From assembly GCF_000003815.2 (NCBI RefSeq), contig NC_049990.1, forward strand, positions 9,983,534-10,047,533: a stretch of DNA of 64,000 nucleotides, read 5' to 3'. Shown here one piece after another: positions 51,001-64,000 of this stretch (position 1 is the first letter of the stretch; each line of letters starts with the position of its first letter). The position numbers and the translations under genes are program-made. This DNA comes from Branchiostoma floridae (lineage: Eukaryota; Chordata; Leptocardii; Amphioxiformes; Branchiostomatidae). The notes under the pieces were generated by a model. It did not search any database and was not told where the DNA came from. It saw only the letters and a list, made by a program, of their open reading frames with translations.

Positions 51001-53858
51001 TTACACTGCAAATGCTATCAAAGAGTCTGTTTATGCCATGCTGTCCTGACCTATTGACATGGGGTTGCCCCATTCAAGGCCAGTCTGACACCTACACCCC
51101 TAGCCAGTTGTTGCTAGGGTGGTGCTCTTTTCACCATTTAAGTGAAAGATGACCTGTGTCACAGCGTGTACCACAGTGGTTCTATATTGGAGATAACACA
51201 ACTCTGTACAGTACTGTATCAAACTAGGAGATGAAAACCAAAACGAACCAACTGTTCAAAGCACGCATTCATCATCTTGTGCGATTATTACTGAGCATAA
51301 ATTCAGTCAGCCATTTGCTATAATAATGTTTCCAAGTATATTCCTGCCAAAGGAAGAAGGTTATGTTTTTGGCTGTAAGATTCTTTGTGAAGCCATTACT
51401 TAAAACAGTTGTCAACAGATATTCAGTTTGTTAGTACATATAGGTCTTGGTCAAAGGGATTAGAATTTAGATAATCCTCCCATGTGTACTGTTACTTTCA
51501 CTAGTTTCAGCTAAACAAAATTCATGGACCCAGTTTTCATAAACAGTGTTATGTCACCACCACTATGACATCACTGTGACCCCTAAGAGAGTCCCAGGCT
51601 CAGAGCACCCAAGTGGTAGCATGTCACCCTTTGCTCCAGGCGGCTTTATATGTACATAGCCTTCCCACCCTGGAGTAACTCTAGCCAACCTAGATATGTG
51701 CGGCCAGGAAGTACAACAGCCTGGACAGGACTTATCAATTTATAACATCCCAGAAATGTGCCCAGTAGTGACTGCTGGCACCTGTTTTGTCCAGCTGGCT
51801 TTCCGACTCACTCCATTAAGATTGTTGCGCACATTCATGACTCAACACTGAATGCTGCCTGCCAAAGTTACACATGCACCTTGGCATGCTCAATTACTAC
51901 TGTAATGGTACCAATTTGGAAGCATGGAATGTGCCTAACCGTATCCCAGCTGAGGGATCCTTTTGGAATAGACGTCCCTTTATTGTGGGGTAAGGCAACA
52001 GGCCTAGGGTCATCCGGGAAAAGGCTTTAAAGTCAAAGCAATATGTAAACAGTTGTACAAGAATGCATTTGACCAACAGAATTATTTATTGCTTTGTTGC
52101 ATGCTATACAATATCAATATTTCAGTTCAGCCCGGCTTAGGGACTTGCAACTTACAAATGCAAACTGGACTAAGCTTCAATTCTTACCACTTAAGATGGT
52201 GCAGTGGGGCTTGATTTGTGTGCATTTTGTCATGTGGCATTTTGAACAACTTTATGAAGTACATGTGTAATGGCCCCATCTGTTTTGAGATTACTACCAG
52301 TGCAATCCAGTTCCATGTGCCATGTGCAAATAATTACAGCATCATGTACTAAACATGTGTAGTTATTTGGCAAACCAATTGACAAAAGTAAATCACATTT
52401 CTATCAAACTATTTGTGAATCAAATAACACTAGTTGTTGTTGAGTTGCGAGTGGGTATATACTAGTAAGTTCAAGTGCATATGTCAGCTCAAGAGCAATC
52501 ATTATATATACAATCACGTCCCATTAGAGTGGGAGCTAATGTTTAAACTGCAAATCTTTAAAAACATTTTCATCAGTTTTTCAATTTTTGGGTCTGTCCC
52601 AACAAGCAAATTCCATCCCTAGGCAGGTCCTGGAAACAGCCATGATTATGTACATGTATACGGAACATTTTGCTCATTCAGTTACCTACTAGTACTAGTA
52701 GACAAAAACTAAGCATATCCCTGTACTTAAGTTTTACATCATTTATCACTTTGAAGCTGACAATATCACTATAAAAAAAGAAAAAAAAACTACACACAAA
52801 TTCAAACTGTTTTCTTTTTGATTAGTAGTCAGACTGGACATTTTCATTTTTTTCAAGTATACAAATTCTAGTTCTACCCTGCCTATGCAATCTCTATAGC
52901 CTGTGTCTATGAAAATCAAACAAATTCTCATGATGAAACAGATAATATAAATTATAATTGCATTTTGTCTGTTTGGTTTACAGTATTTTCAACACTTGCC
53001 TCTTCCACTATGTACATTGTCAGAGTTTGTAAGAGGAGAATTTAAAAAGGCTTTTAAATAGGCAGCACAGAAAGCTTGTCAACATGATTTGTGAATGATG
53101 TATGACACACACACGTTTGGTTTGTCATGTGTCTGTCACCTTTCCCTCCCCCACCCGTGCGCCTTATCAATAGCAGCCATTTTGTCAAACAATATGATAA
53201 ATATCTCCTTCACAATCAAACAGTTGTAACGTCTGGAACACAACAAAGTCTAAGATAACTAGTCAAAAGTATGCAAAGGGTTTAAAAAAACGATAATCCA
53301 GTCAGAAACAAAAGGCCTTCATTCGCATTAAAGGTTTCAATGGCAAAGTTTGCGAACACTACCGACAAACTGTCAATATTTGTCTGTTTTGGGCACACAT
53401 ATTACTTTACTCTATCGCCGTATGTCGAATGGCGGACTTCCAGACGATATATCACCAAATCTTGAGAGGGTAAATACGTGACACAAGCTACGCAGTTTCT
53501 TCGTATGTTTCTCACAGAACGCAGAGTTAGGTGAGGAAGATCGCAGTGAAGAAAGTTCGAGAAATATAACGGTACACAGACAGGTTTAGCTAGCGGCGCC
53601 CGAGGGTTTGGACTCTAACGTTACGGCGCGATACGAAAATTTGTCCACAGAGTGAGTCAGACGACATATCGCACCCGAGTTTTCCATCGTTTTCTCCAAC
53701 ATCACATCACTAACACTTCAGTATGACATCAGATATAGCTACATATACATATTTCTGACGTGCAGGAGACAAATTTGACGGAAAATACTGAGGTACTAAC
53801 CGATTTTAACCCGTAAAGTTTCCACAACTCGCACCTCCCCCTCACCGAGGCCCGCCAT
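33078..53858 (-). CDS. RASA3: RASA3-type Ras GTPase-activating protein (GAP1 family), complete
   Basis: Stimulates GTP hydrolysis by Ras/Rap at the membrane; human RASA3 binds Ins(1,3,4,5)P4. Exons: 53801-53858, 48253-48370, 47207-47405, 46610-46686, 46141-46221, 45857-45929, 45661-45734, 45328-45444, 44821-44971, 43441-43592, 42903-43017, 42545-42619, 42247-42370, 41621-41727, 41340-41417, 40866-40949, 40588-40661, 40274-40380, 38542-38624, 38154-38224, 37847-37936, 37316-37363, 36867-36970, 33785-33971, 33078-33144. They total 2514 bases, 837 residues, close to human RASA3. Order: C2A ([15 protein letters not shown]), C2B ([20 protein letters not shown]), RasGAP with arginine finger NTLFRGNSL and [12 protein letters not shown] ([20 protein letters not shown]), Btk zinc motif (HWLCC, GCTP), tail KYGSEQKPIGGD. 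RASA2 is the alternative; amphioxus-like lineages may hold one RASA2/3 ancestor. Confidence 0.95.
33672..33778. repeat. CACT then CCAA tetranucleotide microsatellite at a splice donor
   Basis: A short CACT run (33672-33690) is followed by about 20 CCAA units. On the gene strand the TTGG array begins within about 15 bases of the donor AGCGA/GTAAGT of the penultimate RASA3-type exon (33785-33971). Confidence 0.95.
34500..34599. other. Assembly gap (100 N)
   Basis: Exactly 100 N in the RASA3-type intron between the exons at 33785-33971 and 36867-36970. No exon is missing, because the flanking exons join in phase and match the expected protein. Confidence 0.97.
35005..35345. mobile_element. hAT-like non-autonomous element, copy 1 (341 bp)
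   Basis: Ends CAGGGCTCTAGCCAGC and GCTGGCTAGAGCCCTG are perfect inverted repeats. The 8-bp target duplication is AGTTAATG (34997-35004 and 35346-35353). CAGGG ends and 8-bp duplications are typical of hAT elements. The interior repeats the motif TGACGG in both orientations near both ends (for example CCGTCAATTGACGG), like transposase-binding subterminal repeats. No transposase gene. Confidence 0.9.
35621..35810. mobile_element. Near-palindromic 190-bp TIR element (arm type 2)
   Basis: Ends GCCCCCTTTACAAATCAAGA and its inverse, flanked by TAA-type sequence. Nearly perfect inverted arms of about 80 bases. The inner part (GAGCTCTAAATTATGAGGAG, ATGACCCTGATG) matches the inner part of the element at 29431-29623, while the outer 40-45 bases do not. 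It lies in a RASA3-type intron. Confidence 0.85.
39823..39888 (-). other. Candidate 66-bp cassette exon in the PH domain of the RASA3-type gene
   Basis: Bounded by a good acceptor (TTTCCTTTTCAG) and a donor (CTGG/GTATGG). Open in frame, and symmetric: it enters and leaves in phase 1, exactly like the junction between flanking exons 40274-40380 and 38542-38624. Inclusion would add 22 residues (starting [14 protein letters not shown]) after TYAKSK, in a loop of the PH domain. The direct junction, without it, already gives the family-standard sequence (KSKGEPPL), so it is at most alternative. Confidence 0.45.
42030..42235. repeat. 72-bp tandem repeat abutting a RasGAP exon
   Basis: About 2.8 units starting at 42030, 42102 and 42174, with consensus ACCTGTCCACATGGACCAGA followed by TTTTATTTGTCCC. 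On the gene strand it begins about 10 bases past the donor of the exon at 42247-42370. Confidence 0.9.
47764..48103. mobile_element. hAT-like non-autonomous element, copy 2 (340 bp)
   Basis: Same family and orientation as 35005-35345. Inserted in a TA microsatellite with the 8-bp duplication ATATATAT on both sides (47756-47763 and 48104-48111). Located in a RASA3-type intron. Confidence 0.88.
48371..53800. other. 5.4-kb first intron of the RASA3-type gene
   Basis: Joins the first coding exon ([19 protein letters not shown]) to the C2A exon in phase 1. No other gene is evident. It contains the dispersed repeat at 48627-48790 and otherwise A/T-rich unique-looking sequence. Open frames such as the one at 51758-52030 have no recognisable domain. 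Confidence 0.7.
48627..48790. repeat. Dispersed repeat, copy in RASA3-type intron
   Basis: Partner of 5672-5835, same orientation on the plus strand; substitutions and small indels throughout, so an old family. Class unknown. Confidence 0.65.
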
Positions 53859-54190
53859 GTTATCCTTCGTGTCACGTGACTAACAACCATACCGCATACG
53901 TATCAGATCATCTCATTGGTCAGAAATTTCTGCTGAATTTCTCAACTTATCGTTGATTGGTTTGATTAATAGTAATACCATAAAGTATTTTACTAAAAGA
54001 AATAGAATTTTTTGATGCAGTAAACTTATCGGAATATATCTAAGTAACGTGATAGGTATACAATGGCCATTTCAACAAGCTCGTTAAATAGAATCAAAAG
54101 TGTATATTTCTACGACTCGTTAGGCGGCACACCCCTGATAACTAATGTGATGGTCCAACATGGCCGAATGAAGTAGATGAAGAAGCTCTC
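53859..54190. promoter_or_regulatory. Probable bidirectional promoter, RASA3-type gene and zinc-finger gene
   Basis: The RASA3-type start codon (minus, 53858) and the probable first non-coding exon of the BTB zinc-finger gene (plus, ending near 54264 at AAAG/GTACGT) diverge from this interval. It contains GTCACGTGAC at 53871-53880. YY1-like AACATGGC sequences lie at both edges: overlapping the RASA3 start codon, and near 54159-54166. No TATA box stands out. Transcription starts are inferred, not seen. Confidence 0.5.
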
Positions 54191-54192
54191 CA

Positions 54193-54606
54193 GTGTTTTG
54201 TTGTTGTACTTCTCGAATTTTCTCGCTGTCTCTGATCCTACAGCACCGACTGCAGGCTATAAAGGTACGTCTAGACTATAAAGTACAACGTCGTTTCGAG
54301 AAATATACATTCCTGTCAGGATATCGTCCTGAAATAAGCCTTCGTTTTAGTCGACGTGCGCCAAAAATTTCTTCTGGCCTTGGACTCGTTTCTATATCTT
54401 CTGTTGCGTCCTTGGTTGTCCCACTTGCAAATATATCTGACCGAGTTCTGACGAGACCATGCTTGCGTATTGCAACAAATTCAAGATCTGTAAATCCTGC
54501 TTTCCTTCCAAAATGTCGTAAAGGGTTTAGACAATCTCGAAGAATCATCATAGCAGCACAGGGCCAGGGTACCAAATTGTGGTTGGTTGGCCTTGAACAT
54601 AGCTAG
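54193..54606. other. Unexplained open region at the 5' end of the zinc-finger gene
   Basis: Open on the plus strand for 137 codons (54193-54606) and on the minus strand for 99 codons (54276-54575). Neither product has a domain I recognise; the minus-strand reading has many basic residues (LKRRLISGRYPDRN). The left part may overlap the first non-coding exon of the zinc-finger gene. It could be a decayed retroelement. Confidence 0.3.
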
Positions 54607-55520
54607 CGGCCTTGATAAATAGTAAGGAATTGAAAGACTTAGATTACTAGCAATATTTTTCGAAACTAAGTTGATGAGATAAAAGTTAAAGGCAGTGAAA
54701 TTTTATTATCTTCTAATTGATATGTGCAGAGATAACAAAGGGACTTTTTTTCTTGACTTTGAATCAAGGCCTTGCGCACGTGTCCTTTTTTAAAGGCCAT
54801 GACCTCCAACACTGTCCTCGTTGGAATATCAGAGCTAGTAAAGAAAATTTAACACAATGATATAGTTCTTACAGCAAGTCCTTGATTCTTCTTATGAATA
54901 CATGTAGATACATACATACTAATATATCTAAATGATATCTATATTGCGCATATGGCTGTTGGGAATCATTCATTGTTTGACATGTCAGTGTGATTTATGA
55001 TTATGATGACCTTCACTGTAATCATGAACCAGTTGGACCAGGTTTTTCTTTATGCAGGACCAGCCATGCTTACAAGTACCTAACACTTGAAACAGGTTAT
55101 ATACTTGAATGTTGACAAAGTACATACAATATATTACAAGTTTCACAACTAATACTAGTACATTTGCATGTCTCAAACTGTCTAAGTGCCCCTGCATGTC
55201 CTTGGAGGCTTATTACATGTACATATGATCTCCTTAGGTGGCCATTTGAAACCTTGAAAAGCAAGCAGCATATAGCCTTGTGTAACCATACATGACCTCA
55301 ATAGACCTTGTGTAGCCTTGGCTAATACCACCTGAAGCCTTGGATAACAAGCAGGCTAGGGGAAACGTATGACTGTACCAGTATGTGTGACATTTTTTAA
55401 TTCTATACAACAATGTATGAGATATGAGATCTGGAAGGACAAGTTTTGCACAGCAAGTCTCAAGATGCTTCTGTCTGATGCAACATAATTTTTTCTTTTT
55501 TTTTCTTTTTCAACCTGCAG
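54607..55520. other. First intron of the zinc-finger gene, no gene seen
   Basis: A/T-rich sequence ending in a pyrimidine tract and acceptor CAACCTGCAG at 55511-55520. The following exon starts the mRNA segment that carries the start codon at 55541. Confidence 0.5.
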
Positions 55521-55540
55521 TTGAAGCCTGAAACCTAACG

Positions 55541-60139
<4,599 letters not shown>

Positions 60140-60660
60140 CCACAGGACTTATAGTAACAGTTATGCATGTTTGTGATACCAATGATACCAAGCATTTCCT
60201 GATTACCTTCTTATCAGTTATTAACATATTTCAATGAGCATAGAAGTTTTTGCAAAATATACACCCTTCTGATGGAAGGGTGTATATTTTGCAAATTTTG
60301 CCAATCATACTTCCAGTTCTTGATTAATTTCTACAGGGAATCAAATCAAATTACTTTGATGATGTCACAGTTAACATGGCAGTTTCAGAGCTGTCACCAC
60401 AGCTTGCAAGAAAACAAAACATTATTATAGATTTCAACTGTCAATCATGATGATTATGCATGGATTGCTTTCTGTCGTATGCTGGTGTCATTGGTTTCAT
60501 AATCACTTTAAACTGTATCTGTAAACTGTAACTGTACTGATCTAATTAGGGGTGGGTACCGGTCCAGCTCATTCAAGTCTGGCTCAGTTCCAGGTCCAGA
60601 GGATCAAGTCCAGACCTGAATCTGATCTTTGTATATCATTTGCCAAAATAAAAGCTACAC
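60140..60660 (+). other. Probable 3' UTR of the zinc-finger gene with a 21-bp perfect hairpin
   Basis: The stop codon is at 60137-60139. A perfect inverted repeat occupies 60249-60269 and 60275-60295 (TTTGCAAAATATACACCCTT..., 5-base loop). A polyadenylation signal AATAAA lies at 60647-60652. The hairpin would be in the mature mRNA if that signal is used. Confidence 0.6.
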
Positions 60661-62267
60661 CATGTAACTTAAGACAAGTGACAGTTGTATATTGTTGCAC
60701 AGCAAGCGACCTGAAATGGGGACAGCCCTAAGGGGGAATTAGAACTTTTGGGTTTCAGAGCATAATAAGTATGTCAGGACATGGGTATGTCGGAGCATAG
60801 AGGTGTAATGAATTGCAATGTTTGTGAAGGACAGTGTGCACTGATTCACACGTATGTTGTATTCATGGATATAGGAGTAAGTCTACTGTGATTGTCACAG
60901 TTTTCATTTCACATAAACTACCATTTGGATCAGTATTCTTTGGTCCAATGTTCCACTTTGTTTATAAAATAGATATCATCTCAATTCAATGTATATTATA
61001 CATGCAGTATACAATATAATTATACATATAATGTATACAATACTTGGAATGAAGCGTAAGTAAGCTTTGTGAAACAGGCATAATGATAAGAGAGTAACAA
61101 ATTGTATTTTTATCATTAATATACAAGAAATAGGAAAATGAAAAAAAAAGATCATTGTTATTTATTACCTTCAAGTTTAACACATTATGGACAGGATGTA
61201 TTTGGACTATCTGACTTTTTGCTTATTACAGTATCATGAGCACATTTTCAAGACAGTTTCTAATGTGCTATTTTTGGCAAACATACATGAAATTCTTGTT
61301 AATATAGGATTACATGTCAATGTAATTTGCATACTTTTAAGGTTTAATCATAAACTGGTACCTCCTACTTTCACATATACCTCCACAAATATATGAGTCC
61401 ATTTATACTACTCACCTGCACTTGATACCAAGTTAATAAAGGTACGTCATACCTCTGTCATACGTCATTCCTCCGTCACTGGTATTGTTCTGCGCATCAA
61501 TGGATCTCTGTACAACATTTGTACAACCTTTCCTCGTATGTACCTGTGAACAGTCAACATTTAGCAGAAACAAACACAAACAAACTTTGTTTCCTTGGAG
61601 ACTTTCGTACACAATCCGTTAGCTAATGAATCCGCAAACAAATCAACATGCATAAACTATTGAATCAATGTGTCCTTAGGGTATGTTTTTGGTGCATAAA
61701 TTTGTTGACACATATCATTTTCACCTGGATCCACCCCAAAACATCCCACCAATATTTGTTGTGTTTTGGTATAAAGCTAGGCCCTGTTACTGGACAGGTC
61801 ATTCCTGTGACCAAAGACAGCCCAGCATCTATCACACTCTTTCACTTGATGAGTTCCCTTGGAGTCTGTAGCTTTTGACAATTTCCGAGATGATGTGGAT
61901 GAAAGTTTGTATCTTCCTGCTGAGCTCTGCAACACTCTCACATGGTGGGTATTGGTTTTCTTGTATTTTTCAAGACTTTCCCCAATGTTTGAATGCTGCA
62001 TATTTGACATTCACTGATTCAGCTTCATAAGAAGTGGTTTTATTCATAGCACTTGATAGTTTTGTTGAAATTTGACAATGGAATGCCAAATGCAAGGTTT
62101 GATCCACTCACACTGGGAAGGCCCCAACTCTTTTCGTTAAGTGTTGTGGGTTCAATGTGCGTTATGTGTGGCTCTTTTCCTCTGTGTCCTCTAAGAAAAC
62201 TTCGCCTACCGCGCTGGTATTCCAGTGCTGATTCAATGATCTGGGCGCCAAGTGCTGAAGAAAGTTA
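60661..62267. other. Intergenic stretch, no gene identified
   Basis: Short open frames only. A second AATAAA lies at 61435-61440 and could be a distal end for the zinc-finger transcript. The part 61640-62260 has somewhat longer open stretches on both strands (for example 61648-61878 plus and 61777-62010 minus) that I do not recognise. Confidence 0.4.
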
Positions 62268-63811
62268 GGGACCGTACGGCATTTAGCGAGGGGGAAGGGC
62301 CGGTCGCCAGGGGGGGGGAGGGCCAAGCAAAAAAATATTTTGCCAGGGGGAGGGCCTAGCAAATTTTTTTTTACTTGGGGGGAGGGCCAAGCAAAAAAGA
62401 ATAGCTTGGTCTGCCAGCAAAATATGCCTTAAAATCCAAGAAACGGCGTTTCAGAGGGTCAAGATTTCAAAATTTTTCTGGACCTCTGCCAGGGATCGCC
62501 CGAGGTTGGCGCTCGGGATACAGTGAAAATGCGAAAGGGAGGGGGCGGGGCTTATGCATGACGCCCTCGAAAACCTTCTTCACGTCCAGAAATGTTATTA
62601 AACTCTAGATTAGTCTGCCAGCAAAATTTACCCCTGTCTTATTGCCCTCAAAATGTAAGAAATGGCGTTTCAGAGCTCGAGGGTAAATATTTGCAAATTT
62701 CCCTGGATCCCTAAATTTGACGTGACCGGCCTCGCGCCTTTGATGACCGACATCGTGATAATGTGTTTGGGGGGGATTTAATTTTGTATTTCTAAATTGA
62801 AATGCTATTAAAGTTAGCTTTGTTTGTCAGCAAAATATCTCCTCAAACTGAAGGAAATAGCTTTTTAAGAGGGTCAAGATTTCAAAATTCTCCCGGACCT
62901 ACCTTGCGATTCTTCATGCCTTTGGCGCCGAACATGGTGTTCGGAACGTCGTTCTCAAAAACTTGAAACCCTCGTCTTTTTTTTTTTTATAGAAATGTCA
63001 TCTAACCAGCAAATTTTCCCATAAAAAAGCAATGCAGGAAATCGTGGCAAAAAAAGCGTGGCATTTCTAAAATATTTCCTGCAAGTCTGCGGTCTCACGC
63101 CCGCCGGCGGCTAGAGAGAGGCGACCGGTGGTCTTACCCCGCCGTGGGAAAATCAGCGTCACGCGTCGACGCCCCCCTCCCCACTACAGTTTTGGAAGTC
63201 GAATCGTGCTGTCGTTTTGGTTTTCATTTTTTCCCCCGATTTACCGTAAGTTATTACCACCACAGAACCAAGAAAAAGTCCAAAATATATGTAAATTGAA
63301 AATAGTTTCCGTCAAGCCGCTCAGGCCCGCGAGCTTGCAATACGTAAATTTAGGGAGCGGGGCGCGCGCCGCTTCGTGGCGCAAATCTACTAGAAATCCA
63401 GGTACAAATGCTTTTTAGGTGTTGTTTTAATATCAAACAATGAAATAGCTTCTATAAAGCAAATATTTATGCCTCTATGAAGCAGATATTTATCCCTCTA
63501 TTAAGCAGATATTTTGAGCCATTCTGTTTTCCTTTTTTACTAGGGGTGAGAGATCTGCTTCTCGATGAAAATCATGAAAAAGTATGACGCAAAGCACATT
63601 TCCAAATGCGGGAGCGCAGTGTTTTATTGGCGTCTTGAATATTTTTTTTTTTCAAAGTAGATAGGAGGGGGGAGGGCCAAGCAAAAATATTTTGTCTTGG
63701 GGGGAGGGCCTAGCAAAAAAAAATTTACCTGGGGGGAGGGCCATGCAAAAATTTTTTGACCCGACCCTCTGGCGACCGGCCCTCCCCCCTCACTAAACGC
63801 CGTACGGTCCC
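62268..63811. mobile_element. 1.54-kb TIR element with subterminal and internal tandem repeats
   Basis: Left end GGGACCGTACGGCATTTAGC and complemented right end GGGACCGTACGGCGTTTAGT form inverted repeats of about 45 bases. TTA lies on both sides (62265-62267 and 63812-63814). Both ends then carry three spaced copies of GGGGGAGGGCC(A/T)AGCAAAA. The interior from about 62409 has four diverged tandem units of about 180-209 bases (TCTGCCAGCAAAAT, GAGGGTCAAGATTTCAAAAT). A 25-base repeat lies near 63450-63515. No transposase is visible. GGG ends with a TTA duplication suggest a Harbinger-type non-autonomous element (inference). Confidence 0.8.
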
Positions 63812-64000
63812 TTAGGCTCTGGTTTTCCAGTGCTGAATGGCTTTGAAGATGACTTCAGCACAGCTGGAACAGAATGCTGAAAAAGTAGAGTGAAGCTTTC
63901 GTAGTTTTGCTAAACTGTCTTACATCCCATCTGAAAAGATGTCCGGGGCCCTATAAACCGGACCTAGTTTCCCATTTTCATGACGTTGGGTTGGTCCCAA

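Noticed and set aside
51758-52030. 90-codon plus-strand frame in RASA3 intron 1
   Set aside because: No domain, no splice fit with a neighbour, and Cys/His spacing does not form a known motif.

Overview
This is animal genomic DNA: long multi-exon genes with GT/AG introns, interspersed LINE, SINE and DNA-transposon remnants, microsatellites and two 100-N assembly gaps. The intact metazoan signalling genes, the C-type lectin receptors with threonine-rich stalks and the repeat types suggest an invertebrate chordate such as amphioxus (Branchiostoma). That assignment is inference. I rebuilt exons by hand from splice sites, reading frame and domain sense. Each of the four complete gene models closes in a single frame.

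Layout. 1-1285: LINE reverse-transcriptase remnant. 1527-13668 (minus): a SHIP-type SH2/inositol 5-phosphatase gene, 19 exons, continuing off the left edge. 14637-19124 and 22747-29070 (minus): tandem paralogues of a type II membrane C-type lectin (cytoplasmic tail, membrane span, 7-residue Thr/Pro repeat stalk, CTLD with EPN and WND calcium motifs). They lie in a direct segmental duplication whose 5' flanks (19348-20389 and 29933-30977) are also paired. 33078-53858 (minus): a complete RASA3-type Ras GTPase-activating protein gene, 25 coding exons, 837 residues. 53859-54190: probable shared promoter. 55541-60139 (plus): a complete six-exon BTB plus six C2H2 zinc-finger gene, 660 residues. 62268-63811: a 1.5-kb terminal-inverted-repeat element.

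How the genes may relate. SHIP enzymes remove the 5-phosphate from PtdIns(3,4,5)P3 and Ins(1,3,4,5)P4. RASA3 (GAP1-IP4BP) binds these inositides through its PH-Btk module and switches off Ras/Rap. The window therefore places an inositide phosphatase, two putative pattern-recognition receptors with tail tyrosines, and an inositide-responsive GAP in a row on one strand. Whether this is functional clustering or chance cannot be decided from sequence.

The mobile-element record is rich. It includes three copies of a hAT-like element (two with 8-bp target duplications), a TIR family with 3-bp target duplications, two near-palindromic elements that share a core but differ in their arms, an element with a 9-bp target duplication, and a 1.3-kb insertion dated by the unfilled site in the other lectin copy.
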